From Megaustenia siamemsis (Eukaryota; Mollusca; Gastropoda; Stylommatophora; Ariophantidae), in assembly GCA_032433765.1 (NCBI GenBank), contig JAVIAB010000160.1, positions 39,429,917-39,493,916 of the forward strand: a DNA stretch of 64,000 nt, given 5' to 3'. Position 1 is the first letter of the stretch. Each line of letters starts with the position of its first letter. The translations under genes were made by a program, and so were the position numbers. Under the pieces are notes generated by a model. That model worked only from the letters and a program-made list of their open reading frames with translations. It was not told the origin of the DNA and made no database searches. Below are positions 33,340-46,084 of this stretch, in pieces.

Positions 33340-34800
33340 AGTTGACAGTTAACACTGGTGAAAGGAGAATCGGTACTGACAGTCTACACTGGTGTAACAG
33401 AGGAGAATCTGTACTGACAGTCTACATTGGTGTAACAGGAGAATCTGTACTGACAGTCTAAACTGGTGTAACAGAGGAGAATCTGTACTGACAGTCTACA
33501 CTGGTGTAACAGAGGAGAATCCGTACTGACAGTCTACATTGGTGTAACAGGAGAATCTGTAGTGAGAGCCTACACTGTTGTAACAGAGGAGAATCTGTAC
33601 TGACAGTCTACACTGGTGTAAAAGAGGAGAATCTGTACTGACAGTCTACACTGGTGTAACACAGGGGAATCTGTACTGACAGTCTATACTGGTGTAACAG
33701 AGGAGAATATGTACTGACAGTCTGCATTGGTGTAACAGGAGAATCTGTACTGACAGTCAACACTGGTGTAACAGGAGAATCTGTACTGACAGTCTACACT
33801 GGTGTAATAGAGGAGAATCTGTACTGACAGTCTACACTGATGTAACAGAGGAGAATCTGTACTGAGAGTCTACACTGGTGTAACAGGAAAATCTGTACTG
33901 ACAGTCTACACTGGTGTAACAGGAGAATCTGTACTGACAGTCTACACTGGTGTAACAGGAGAATTTGTACTGACAGTCTACACTGGTGTAACAGGAGAAT
34001 CTGTACTGACAATCTACACTGGTGTAACAGGAGAATCAGTACTGACAACTTACACTGGTGTAACGGTGAATCTGTACTGACAGTCTACACTGGTGTAACA
34101 GGAGAATCTGTACTGACAGTCTACACTGGTGTAACAGGAGAATCTGTACTGACAGTCTACACTGGTGTAACAGAAGAATCTGTACTGAGAATCTACGCTG
34201 GTGTAACAGGAGAATCTGTACTGACAATCTACACTGGTGTAACAGGAGAATCTGTACTGAGAGTCTACACTGGTGTAACAGGAAAATCTTTACTGAGAGT
34301 CTACACTGGTGTAACAGGAGAATCTGTACTGACAATTTACACTGGTGTAACCGGAGAATCTGTAATGAGAGTCTTCACTGGTGTAACAGGAGAATCTGTA
34401 CTGACAATTTACACTGGTGTAACAGGAGAATCTGTACTGACAGTCTACACTGGTGTAACAGGAGAATCTGTACTGACAGTCTACACTGGTGTAACAGGAG
34501 AATCTGTACTGAGAGTCTTCACTGGTGTAACAGGAGAATCTGTACTGACAATTTACACTAGTGTAACAGGAAAATCTGTACTGACAGTCTACACTGGTGT
34601 AACAGGAGAATCTGTACTGACAATTTACACTGGTGTAACAGGAGAATCTGTACTGAGAGTCTACACTGGTGTAACAGGAGAATCTGTACTGAGAATCTAC
34701 ACTGGTGTAAAAGGAGAATCTGCACTGACAGTCTACATTGGTGTAACAAAGAAGAATCGATAGTGACAATCTACACTAGTGAAACAAGGAGAATCGGTAG
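33340..34800. repeat. 36-bp minisatellite, about 40 copies
   Basis: The unit contains CTGACAGTCTACACTGGTGT and AACAGGAGAATCTGTA. A 39-bp variant with AACAGAGGAGAA dominates the left part and the 36-bp form the right. Each length is a multiple of three, giving repetitive open frames on both strands that I treat as artefacts. Confidence 0.95.
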
Positions 34801-35009
34801 TGATAATCAATAACATATATAATATATAATATATAATATATAATAATGACATAATAGAAATTATAATATAATATAATATAATGAATAAGATAATAATTAA
34901 TAATTAAATCTCATTCCTGTATACAGGAGTATCTCAACACAATGTACAATCAACGAGACAGTTTAGAGAGCTCCCACTGGGACGTTTAAGAAAGCTCAAT
35001 TCATTGCAA
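34801..35009. repeat. (ATATA)n-like AT-rich microsatellite and flank
   Basis: TATAATATATAATATATAAT-type repeats span about 34,812-34,892. The remainder is unremarkable. Confidence 0.75.
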
Positions 35010-35340
35010 TTTTTTTTTCCGTCGCCAACTTTCACCTTTGACGAAGTCCCTACAGAATAGGAATTGAATTTTGCGTTAATCAATTTTTCCTTGGCAGCTG
35101 TGTGCACAGGGGTCCCTCGCCGCACAGACAGATAACTCCATATTCGGAGGTACTCATATTTTGTCTGTCGATGAGTAATAGACGTTTCAAGCCGGGCCTC
35201 GCTTCTGAGGCCAGGCGTGGTTACTGCAAAAAGAGAAATCACAAATAAAAACTCCAAGTGATTTTAATTCGCCGAGATTTGAACTCACAAACTCTCTGTC
35301 TTGTAACCAGCGTCTTGCCTCGCGACAACCAGTCCCCTAC
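35010..35340 (-). mobile_element. SINE-2, near full length
   Basis: The body GAGGCCCGGCTTGAAACGTC and the AACTCCATATTCGGAGGTAC block are shared with 6,741. The head on the right keeps GGTTGTCGCGAGGCAAGACG and TGTGAGTTCAAATCTCGG. An imperfect duplication TTCATTKCA is possible at about 35,000 and 35,341. Confidence 0.82.
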
Positions 35341-35454
35341 TTCATTTCAGTGATGGTAAGAATGTTATTTTCCATCCTTTACCCCCAACAGCGGTACATA
35401 GTATTGTCATTAATAAAAGTTTTTTTTTTTTAAATATGCGCGCACTCAATTTGA

Positions 35455-35630
35455 ATGTAGGGCATGAGTCTATCATCCGTCTCTGACAGGGCTAACCACT
35501 CCAACTAATTCATTTGAGATGATCAGATCAGGGATCACTAAATAAAGAAAATGACCGCTTCATATAGGAATCGAACCGGAAGACATTCCACGTGAGGACA
35601 GGGCCTTCAACTGGACGCTTCATCGGCTTT
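35455..35630 (-). mobile_element. SINE-6, possible tRNA-derived fragment
   Basis: On the minus strand, GATGAAGCGTCCAGTTGAAG lies about 35 bases before CCGGTTCGATTCCTATA, a good box B. Only this one copy is seen, so family status is uncertain. Confidence 0.4.
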
Positions 35631-35639
35631 ATATATGCA

Positions 35640-36398
35640 ATCAATATCGCTTTATGGATATTAGTCATGGACAATGGAGTTTCAACGCCAAGTCCCCCCC
35701 CCCCACCTCCCCGTGTGACAAAAGGGGTGTGATTTCTGAGACAACGTTTCCAATTTTATGGGAAGCTAAAAATAGAAATATTGGAAAATTAAGAGAAAAT
35801 ATCAACTCTGGAGGAACTTTAGTTTTAGCTTAGTTTAGTCAACAGATCACCGTCATTGCACATCGGACAACTCAAGTGTGCTCACATCCTTCCGCACCAT
35901 GTTTCCCGTTATTAAGCAAGATAGCCACACACTAGTGAAAGCACTGACGACGGCTTCAGATCAGATGCACGAACTCTGTAGCACCAGCGAAGACCTTGAT
36001 TCTAATTTCCGTAGTCGTCTTTTACGACATGCGCGGCACATGACAGTGGATTTTGTTTGTTTTTTTGTCACCTGACCGTGGTCAGGGCCGCGGTAACCAC
36101 ACGGGCGATGAATGAAAGGAAGTAAATTATTGCAGGGGTTACCCATAATCCCCTTTCCGGTGCCATGGCGGTTACGTGTTGGTAGTTTTTATAATTCGGC
36201 TCTTGCTGATATATTTAAATGATTTACACCAACAGTCTATTTGTGAAATAATGTGTTGCTATTCCCCGTTTTGGTGTATGTTTTACTTCTGACGAGTGGA
36301 TGGACTGTGAACGCTACTGATATTTAAGTGGAATATCATTTATTCTTCTTTGTGTCGTGTGTTCGCGGTTCGACAGGCAAACACATAGTTCGACAACA
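35640..36398. other. Unassigned, relatively GC-richer sequence
   Basis: It contains a C/T-rich run (35,694-35,712) and no tandem repeats. It precedes the candidate exon below and could be 5' flank or UTR. No core promoter can be asserted. Confidence 0.35.
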
Positions 36399-36607
36399 AT
36401 GGCGCCGGGCGGTTATGTCCAACCCGAATGTAAAAAGTCTGTGATGGTGGACGGGGCGGAAGAATCAGAAATTATCAACGGCCCAGAAAGCGAAAACAAC
36501 AAAGTGTGTGGTACACATGAGGCATATTCAGGACACGAAAGACGAAAATCTCAGACCATCGTGAAAGAGATTGGAGCCTCATCACGTAACATTCCAAAGA
36601 AAGGACA
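36399..36607 (+). other. Possible host coding exon ending at a LINE-B tail
   Basis: ATG 36,399 in a good context (CAACAATGG) opens 70 non-repetitive codons: MAPGGYVQPECKKSVMVDGA, EESEIINGPESENNKVCGTH, EAYSGHERRKSQTIVKEIGA. The composition is acidic then basic and looks protein-like, without any domain that I recognise. From 36,608 the sequence is LINE-B 3' end, so the reading frame past GQ is foreign. It could be a first exon, a retrocopy piece or chance. Confidence 0.3.
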
Positions 36608-36665
36608 ATCTGCACCATCAAAGCAAGAGAGATGCGGAGACGGCACTCAATGATGATGCTGATGA
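36608..36665 (+). pseudogene. LINE-B extreme 3' end
   Basis: CTGCACCATCAAAGCAAGAG, then GCGGAGACGGCACTCAATGA and GATGATGC-type tail, with an internal deletion of about 25 bp relative to 44,728-44,780 plus 55,733-55,770. Confidence 0.75.
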
Positions 36666-36940
36666 TCCATAATCCAAAACTTGCTTTACAACGGTCACAG
36701 AGCGAAACTGGAGAGAGTTTGGGCATGTTACTATAATTGCAGACCGTGTTAAAGCCACAAACAACAGACGAAAGAAGGCAAGACAGACAGAACAAGAGAT
36801 ACAAAGAGAAGGAAAAACAACATCAGAAAATACACACACTTCGTCAAATCTAAAAAACCAGCTGTTGATCGAGAAGGTTCGATGCCCTTTGTGAAGACGT
36901 CACCAGGAGTGTTCTAGCTCCTGGGTATAGAATAAATGAA

Positions 36941-37289
36941 TTCTTCTTCTTCTTCTTAATCCTCTGAACTGCGGTCGAAGCATAGGGCACTCACAAGAGA
37001 CCTCTACAAATCCGGTCTGGAGCAAGCATGGACAACTCTCGCCAGGACATGCCAGCCTCTTTCATTTCATCACCTATTGTTTGTCGCCATGTCCCCAATG
37101 ATCTACCCCTGCTTCGTTTACCAGTTGGTGCCCATGTTAATGCTAGGTGTGGATGCCTGGTTCGTCCCATTCATAGAACAAAGCCTAGCCATCTCCAATG
37201 TCTTCTTTTCACTTCTTGATTGATGTTATTAATGCTCCATCTTCTAGCGACTTCTTTGTTCATAATGGGTTGATCCCAAAGGAAGTGTA
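36941..37289 (-). mobile_element. LINE-E 3' fragment with probable duplication
   Basis: The minus strand encodes WSINNINQEVKRRHWRWLGF, then LTWAPTGKRSRGRSLGTWRQ and GDEMKEAGMSWRELSMLAPD, ending in a (GAA)n tail (CTTCTTCTTCTTC at 36,945). AATAARTGAAT occurs at both sides (about 36,931 and 37,289). Its C-terminal layout resembles LINE-D more than LINE-A. Confidence 0.78.
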
Positions 37290-37332
37290 ATAAGTGAATA
37301 TCATGACATTAATACCGTTTAGTAGAGTGATG

Positions 37333-38058
37333 TATAGTGAAAGAAAGCAAAAATAAAGGACTCAGCCTTAATAGCAAAGAGACAAAAGTAATGGTAACAA
37401 ACAAAGAAAAAGACATCACCTCAGTGCAAAATAAAGACAAGTGGAACAATATTAAAACAGGTAAATGAATTTAAATAGTTGGGAACTTTGTTAACCTCAG
37501 ACGGAAGATGTACACCAGCGGTGAGATGCAGAATGGCTCAGGCAAAAGCAGCTTTCCAAAAAATGAGGAAGATACTATGCAATCCATTTTTGACTATAGA
37601 AACAAGAAAAAGAGTTCGTAAATGTTATGTAGAGCCAGTCTTAACATATGGATGTGAATCAGGGACAATAGGACAACAGACAAGAATATCGCTGGAGTCG
37701 GTAGAAATGTGGTTTTACAGAAGAATGTTGAGAATACCATGGACAGCTAAGGAGAGTAATGAAAATGTTCTGAGATAGGTCAAAGCAAAAAATGAGCTAA
37801 TTTCCAATATTAGGAAGAAACAATCATCATTTTTTGGCCATGTAATGAGAAGAGAACAACTGGAATATATTGTAACAACTGGAAAAATTGAAAGACGAAG
37901 AGATAGAGGGAGACAAAGAGAAAAAATACCAGACAGCTTAAGAGAATGGTTTGGCAGAAGGTCAACAACAGAAATGATAAATAACTGTCGAGATCGAAAA
38001 TTGTGGAGAGACAAGATCACCTACGCCAGCAGGCCCAGTACTTGATGATGATGAGAAT
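37333..38058 (+). pseudogene. LINE-A 3' part
   Basis: It starts in the RT thumb region (KNKGLSLNSKETKVMVTNKE-like, broken). It then reads LGTLLTSDGRCTPAVRCRMA, RKRVRKCYVEPVLTYGCESG, FYRRMLRIPWTAKESNENVL followed by a stop in place of Glu/Arg, and the open C-terminus to RPST and a GATGATGATG tail. It is the longest ungapped C-terminal half of LINE-A here. Confidence 0.86.
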
Positions 38059-38089
38059 GATGTAGAAGTAAAGGTTATCTCCACTGTCT

Positions 38090-38325
38090 TGTTAGGCGTA
38101 TGGATAACATGGTATAAATGACCATATTTGTTTTAAATGACCACGGAAAATGTGTGGGTAATGTGATCGCTACCACGCCATACTGTCTTTACTTCCAAGA
38201 AATTTCTTGGGTGCCCATTTTTAGAATTTGGGTGAACCACGAAACCTAGTCGGTCAGAGACAAATCCTCTTCTATGAATTGAACCCCGACTTTTCTGATC
38301 AGGATGTGAGCTGAGGTTCATAATG
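38090..38325 (-). mobile_element. Divergent SINE-1 relative
   Basis: Recognisable but strongly diverged blocks appear in SINE-1 order: GGTAATGTGATCGCTACCAC, TTGGGTGCCCATTTTTAGAA and GGGTGAACCACGAAACCTAG. It is an old subfamily. Confidence 0.6.
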
Positions 38326-38594
38326 TGATGTAAAGTCTCAATTTATTTTGGGCGCAATTTTTTTTATGATGAAGATCCTGAAATTTCTCTCCCTGTAAGT
38401 GTTTCATTCATTCGTTGGCCTAAGAGCTGGTGACAAATCAATTTCAGTGTTTTGAGTGAAGGATATATTTGCAACCTTTTATGTTTTGACCATAAAATAA
38501 GCCCTCAACAACTTTGGCAGACTTTCATCAATGAAATTAGACGATTATATCTCGAGCTTATTCTAACCTATGTGTTATCGGGGCCTCAATATGA

Positions 38595-38697
38595 GGGAAG
38601 TAAAGAATAGTTACATTGGACCTTCCAGGCATATCGTAAGAGGCAACTAAGGAGTTTAATAGATGGTTGTCAAGCTGTCTATGTAAAAAGTATTGTT
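38595..38697 (+). repeat. LINE-B 5' UTR fragment
   Basis: GTAAGAGGCAACTAAGGAG and GTCAAGCTGTCTATGTAAAA match the LINE-B upstream segment at 14,160-14,230 (GTAAGAGGCGACTAAGGAG). Confidence 0.65.
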
Positions 38698-38820
38698 ATG
38701 GAAAGAGAGCCATATATTTTAGCAGCAGTTATTTCTGCAATATGTGCCATTTTGACACGCAAGGTTTCTGTTTTTGAGATTGTGGTTCTGCCCTATGTGC
38801 CGTCTTCGGCTCGAAAGGAC

Positions 38821-40910
<2,090 letters not shown>

Positions 40911-41206
40911 TCATCATCATCAAGTACCGGGTACTGGCGTAGGTGATCATGTCTCTCCACAACTTTCGATCTCGGCAGCGATTTATCATTTCTGTTGTTG
41001 ACCTTCTGCCAAGCCATTCTCTTAAGCTGTCTGTTATTTTTTCTCTTTGCTTCCCTCTATCTCTTCGTCCCTCAATTTTTCCAGTTGTTACAATATATTC
41101 CAGTTGTTCTCCTTTCATTACATGGCCCAAAAAATGATTGTTTCTTCCTAATATTGGAAATTAGCTCTCTTTTTGCTTTGACCTCTCTCAGAACATCTTC
41201 ATTATA
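40911..41206 (-). pseudogene. LINE-A 3' fragment
   Basis: The minus strand reads GHVMKGEQLEYIVTTGKIEG, RRDRGKQREKITDSLREWLG and LWRDMITYAST, with (CAT)n at the left edge. A one-base loss near 41,127 breaks the FFGH motif. Confidence 0.85.
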
Positions 41207-41764
41207 TAGAGACACTGAAATATAAAACAACATCAATTTAAATACAATTTAAATTTTTTTTTTTATTCATACTTTAAAGTTACCAATTATTCATTGTTTT
41301 TGTATATAATATCAATAGCCAAGAGCACATTTGAAAGGCCACAATATTTAATCAAATAAGGAATGTATTTTTAATGTGAATTGTCTTGAAATGTTTAGCA
41401 GAAAATAAACCAATATTGTGGTCTTGATTTCACGCAGGAAAGGGCACGTGCGTTTCACATTAATCTATTAACACCATCAGCCAATTAAAAAAAAAACTGA
41501 GGTTTTAAAAATAAAAAATTCAATCGCTGAAAGCTGTCAATCAAGAATGCGCAAAGATCAGGTTTAATCGATCCATTTAGAGAAGAAATCTGAATTTTAT
41601 TTATTTATTTTATTTATTTATTTTTATTTTTATTTTTTTATTTTTTTTTTGGGGGGGGGGGGGTCGGCGAGGGTGTCAGGAGAAAAGCACATACCCCCAC
41701 CCCTTTTTTGTTTGCTTGTTTCCACTGGGAGATGAACTGATTTTTCGTTCTCATAAGACGTGAC
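41207..41764. other. Unassigned AT-rich sequence with a T/G homopolymer block
   Basis: A (TTTA)n and T-rich block followed by a run of 14 G lies at 41,600-41,664. Nothing else is seen. Confidence 0.5.
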
Positions 41765-42305
41765 GTGAATCAGCCCCTAAACATAGCATGTATAGTTAAT
41801 CTGAAGCAGTCCCTGAACATAGCACCCACAGTTAACAAGAAAGAACCTCTAAACATAGCACGCACAGTTAACTTGAAGTAGCCCTTAAACATAGCACGTA
41901 CAGTTAACAAGAAAGAACCTCTAAACATAAGATCCACTGTTAACTTGAAGCAGCTCGCTCGAAAAACATAGCACGCACAGTTAACTTGAAGTAGCCCTTT
42001 AACATAGCACGTACAGTTAACAAGAAAGAACCTCTAAACATAAGATCCACAGTTAACTTGAAGCAGCCCCTGAACATAATACGCACAGTTAACTTGAAGC
42101 AGCCCCTGAACATAGCACGCACAGTTAACTTAAAGCAGTCCCTGAACATAGCACTCACAGTTAACTTGAAGTAGCCCCTGAACATAGCACTCACAGTTAA
42201 CTTGAAGCAGCCCCTGAACATAGCATGCACAGTTAACTTGAAGCAGCCACTGAACATAGCACGCACAGTTAACTTAAAGCAGTCCCTGAACATAGCACTC
42301 ACGGT
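41765..42305. repeat. 36-bp minisatellite, about 15 copies
   Basis: The unit contains CTGAACATAGCACGCACAGT and TAACTTGAAGCAGCCC. The left half alternates with a variant carrying AAGAAAGAACCTCTAAACAT, so there are two interleaved types. Confidence 0.93.
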
Positions 42306-42892
42306 TATAAACAAAACGTTACGATTACAATCAACCGAGATGGCGCCATCAAAAACATGGATAGTCTGGAAGACCATAAACATTTCAGAGAAAAGACAGC
42401 CAAAGAGAGCAGCCACAATTACAACTCATCAATCTGTCTCTTTGAAAGGTAAATGAGGAATGACATAAATGATGAAGAAATAGACAAAGTGAGAGAGAAA
42501 AATAAACGGAGGAACAGGTAAATAATTGCAGTGCTGCAGTAAAGCTGGTAACAAGAGCGAGTAGTAGGGTGTACCGTTCACTACTACAAGGTATAGTGAC
42601 AGCTTTACAAAAAAGAAACAACAAAATACTGACAGTTAGGCCCATATGCGGCCTTCTCAGAAAACGAGAACAACACAAACGAACAACGAAATAATGATAA
42701 ACGCTATTACATCTGGGATGAGAAGCACAGGTAAATAAAAAAAAATAAATAAACATTTTGTTCGATACCTCCTAACATGAGATATGGTGAAATATATATG
42801 CGGAACATATTTTCGGATTTTATGTTACCAAACCCTGTTTTTGTAGGAAAAGTTTTCTAAATACCATTTGAGTTATTAATTTATTTGCCGGT
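42306..42892. other. Unassigned sequence
   Basis: No gene or repeat family is recognised. Confidence 0.4.
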
Positions 42893-43090
42893 CATCATCA
42901 CTGCACTCCCAACATGTCCATTAGGTGCTCAGATCCCCTTCTCAGCCAGTCCTGCGGTGTCCAGCGGCTGAGGACTCCAGTTCTGTGTTGGTTGATAAGT
43001 CTTCGTACACCCCCACTAAGTTTTACGTTTATGACTATGCCCATCTTGACACCCATCTCTTTCATCCGAAGGAGTGACGTGGACTCATGG
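42893..43090 (-). pseudogene. 3' fragment of the RNase H-bearing LINE
   Basis: The minus strand encodes NNHESTSLLRMKEMGVKMG, then RRLINQHRTGVLSRWTPQDW and LRRGSEHLMDMLG. This is the same segment as 10,560-10,745 and in a single open frame here, which shows that the other copy carries a frameshift near 10,638. Confidence 0.72.
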
Positions 43091-44275
43091 TTGTTGATAA
43101 ATATCATTGCTAAATAATAATGTAGATTATCGTTATGTAGTGTTTAAAACAAAAATGCATGCTAATCAAAACAAAAGAAAATATACGATTCAAATAAAGT
43201 CTGAGGAAATTACTCCAAAAGGCAGTACAAATAATGAAAGGGGGAGGGGGTCGCGGAGTTCCGTTTACTCGGCACATTTGTCAAGTTCTATATCCGCTTG
43301 GTTGTTATGAATTATGACCGTCAGTGCCTCAAACATGAGAGCGCGGTCTTAAATTACAGATTGCATATAAATGTAACACAATTTATGTGACCTGAATATG
43401 TTGAACTTACTCCAAACTGAAATAAACCACGATGTGATAAACTTGGATTCCAAAATCGGAAATAAACCATGAAGCGATAAAACGGACTTCCAAATCGGAA
43501 ATAAACCATGAAGAGATAACAAGGTCTCTTTAAAGATGAACTCTTTTAACCGCATGCGAAAGGCTGCCAGGTTTGCGTTATCGATACCTCATATTGCCGA
43601 GTTTCTCTTAAACTGCGCAAGACGGTCCCAATTCCCTGGCATTCTGATTGGCTGATTATTCAATGCAGGCAGCTTGATCAGACTAGAACGTCAATCGACA
43701 GCTCTTGTAGCCCTCGCTTCTGTTTATCAAACTGGTTCTCTGAGAAATAGTTCATGTGTACCAGTGTTTGGGGCCGTGTTTGTCTACAGCGGAATTCATC
43801 ACATGTCTTCCGTTTGCTTGTATCTTCAAGTAAACTAATTTTGTTTAATCAGTTGTGGAAAAACATTCCAATGTCAAATATTTGTCTCTTTAAATTCTAC
43901 ATATCTAATACTTTATGATCTTTTTTTTTTTAATTGAAGAAAAAAGTAATAATAGCCATCGCTCGATTTTTAATAAATATTTTCTATAGCCACAATGCTT
44001 CTGTTTCTTCATCATTGCGTTATCGTCATCATCATCTTCTTCTTCTTTCTTCTTCTTCTGCTGCTTCCTTTTCTTTCTTCCTTGTCTCCCCCCCCCACAA
44101 CACCTTTTTCATCATTATAGTTATCATCTTCTTCTATATCACCATCGTTTACATCATTATCATTATCATTCTCTTTATCATCATCATTATACTTTTTGTT
44201 TTTTCTTTCTCTTCTGCTTCTTCTTCGTCTTCGTTCCTCGATTCAAGTTTTTGTTTTCGTGTTAATCAATTGAAT
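43091..44275. other. Mostly unassigned; small repeats
   Basis: Three imperfect copies of a unit with GGAAATAAACCATGAAG lie at about 43,420-43,525. A TTC/ATC-rich tract lies at 44,025-44,250. No gene is recognised. Confidence 0.45.
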
Positions 44276-44424
44276 GTCATGAAGAACAAACTAACATCAA
44301 AACAAATAACACCAGGGCTAAAACTAAGAATAGCAAATTGTTACATCTTCTCAATATTCCTATATGGTGCAGAAACATGGACATTAGACAAGAAAACAGA
44401 ACAGAGAATTGAAACCTTTGAAAT

Positions 44425-44426
44425 AT

Positions 44427-44483
<57 letters not shown>
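44425..44483. repeat. (AT)n microsatellite inside LINE-B coding sequence
   Basis: A pure AT run of about 58 bp sits between FEIWIY and GRIGWKE. It moves the reading frame, so it grew after the insertion lost function or by slippage at a TATATA seed. Confidence 0.95.
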
Positions 44484-44485
<2 letters not shown>

Positions 44486-44774
44486 TAGAATTGGATGGAA
44501 AGAAGAGAAAACAAACGATGAAGTCTTAAAACAACTAAAAATGAAAAGAGAACTACTAAACACAATTCAAACAAGACACATGCGATTTTTGGGCCATGTT
44601 AAAAGACACAACAGCCTACTAAAAGTAATCCTGGAGGGGACAATTCAAGGTAAAAGAGGCAGAGGCAGACCAAGACTAACATGGACGAGTAACATCAAAA
44701 GATGGACAAGTCAGCCTATGACAACCTGCACCATCAAAGCAAGAGACAGAGCAGAATGGCGCTCCGTGGTTGCC

Positions 44775-44780
44775 AACCTT
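44775..44780. repeat. Left 6-bp target-site duplication AACCTT
   Basis: It is identical to 55,733-55,738. In uninterrupted LINE-B relatives this site occurs once (GCCAACCTT followed by the GGAGAYGGC end). Confidence 0.9.
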
Positions 44781-46084
44781 AGTAGTATAGCAGGAAGGAT
44801 TTGGATATTATTTAGGCGCTAAATTAACAAAGATATATAGTAGGCGCGCGGCGCGCCTAATGTACCGTAGGCGCAGGGGGAGTTGACCGTGACATTTCGT
44901 GGTCGGATGTTGACCTCTAGGCCCGGTGACCCCGGAAGTGCGCTGTTTATGTCTGGTGTGTGCTGACTTTTGTGCGCTTGGTGTACTTGAGCGATAGTGA
45001 TAGGTTAGTAGATTATACAACATCAGGTTTCTCATAATGAGGTTTCTTCTGGGCGCCTAATGTACTGTAGGCGCAGGGGGAGTTAACGGTGACATTTCGT
45101 ATCGGGATGTTGACTGGGGGTGTCTGTCGGCGTGACCTCGGCGCTCCGTATTTTAAAAATTCCGAATTATTTTGAACTGTGACATTTCGTGTCGGGATGT
45201 TGACTGGGGGTGTCTGTCGGCGTGACCTCGGCGCTCCGTATTTTTAAAATTCCGAATTATTTTAAAAAACAGTCTCCATCTGATTTCGAACACGGGTCTA
45301 CGGCGTGCCAGGCCAGACACTTACCACTATGCTACAGGCGATCACAGAATTAGAGGCTGAATGAGACAGGTGAATCGTGAGGCTTTTGTTGTGCCTGACA
45401 GCTAGCTAGTAGTAGAGAAAGATTGACCCGCATTTAGGCGCTAAATTAACGAAGATATATAGGGCAGCGCCCCGCGCGCATAACGCGTGCCGCGCAGGGG
45501 GAGTTAACCGTGACATTTCATGTCGGGATGCCCGGTGACCTCTCGTTGACCTCTCAACCTCTCGGCGCCATGGTCGGGTGAGCTCTCCCAGTAGGGGACC
45601 TGTTATGATCAAAGACCCTATTTCTCTGTGAAATTTCTCACTTGGGTAACTTAAGCTGGTCTAGCCGTCTAACAGAGAGACAGTAAATTAATGTACTTTT
45701 GATATTCTATTACTGTAGTGTTTTTTTTTTTTTTTTTTTTTTGTTTTTTTTTTGTAGTGGTTGTAGTAATAGTAGTAGTAGTTAAACTACTACTTTTTTT
45801 TTTCATGTATAGTAGAGAGACGGTAGAGTCTTATAGTTATTTTTATGCATGACAACTTTAATGTATCTATAAAATTCATTTTGAAATATATTTAACCCGT
45901 GGAAACATAAGCATCATGAGACTTATTAATGTCCAAATTGACCGCTTGTTCATAACACGGATACGACAGCGATGATGACTTTAACGGGTACACAATCAAA
46001 GATCCCGTGGGTTTTGTTTTAGTCGATGACAACTTTTGAAATAGTAGCTGACAACTTTTGTATTAACAGATGACAGCTTTCAAT
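44781..46084 (+). repeat. Left arm: non-satellite terminal module
   Basis: In order it holds: the terminus; GGCGCTAAATTAAC; the self-complementary GGCGCGCGGCGCGCC (44,843-44,857); a CGCAGGGGGAGTTGACCGTG block that recurs at about 45,072 and 45,493; two tandem copies of an 85-95-bp unit ending in CGGCGCTCCGTATTTT (45,081-45,265); a tRNA-like segment (45,271-45,344); a second terminus-like sequence at 45,408; a poly-T run (45,720-45,750); and about 330 bp of plain sequence. GC-rich blocks stand out against AT-rich surroundings. Confidence 0.88.
45271..45344 (-). ncRNA. tRNA-like box A/box B segment, left arm
   Basis: On the minus strand CGCCTGTAGCATAGTGGTAA fits a tRNA D-arm/box A, and CCCGTGTTCGAAATC fits box B about 30 bases later. 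A T-run lies downstream. I could not pair an acceptor or T stem cleanly, so it is better called tRNA-derived than a functional tRNA gene. An identical copy faces it in the right arm. Confidence 0.5.

Larger units (their letters stand above)
44276..44780 (+). pseudogene. LINE-B 3' part, target of the giant palindrome (continues 55,739-55,785)
   Basis: It reads KNKLTSKQITPGLKLRIANC, FLYGAETWTLDKKTEQRIET and FEIWIY, is then broken by an AT microsatellite with a change of frame, and continues as GRIGWKEEKTNDEVLKQLKM, MRFLGHVKRHNSLLKVILEG, GKRGRGRPRLTWTSNIKR, IKARDRAEWRSVVANL. The palindrome interrupts exactly after CCAACCTT. Its continuation TGTTGCGGAGACGGCCCTCG plus a long GATGATGATG tail is at 55,739-55,785. 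Confidence 0.9.

Noticed and set aside
33794..34769. Repeated LLLHQCRLSVQI and FTGVTGESVL frames
   Set aside because: 36-bp minisatellite artefact; both strands are open and there is no start or flanking gene structure.
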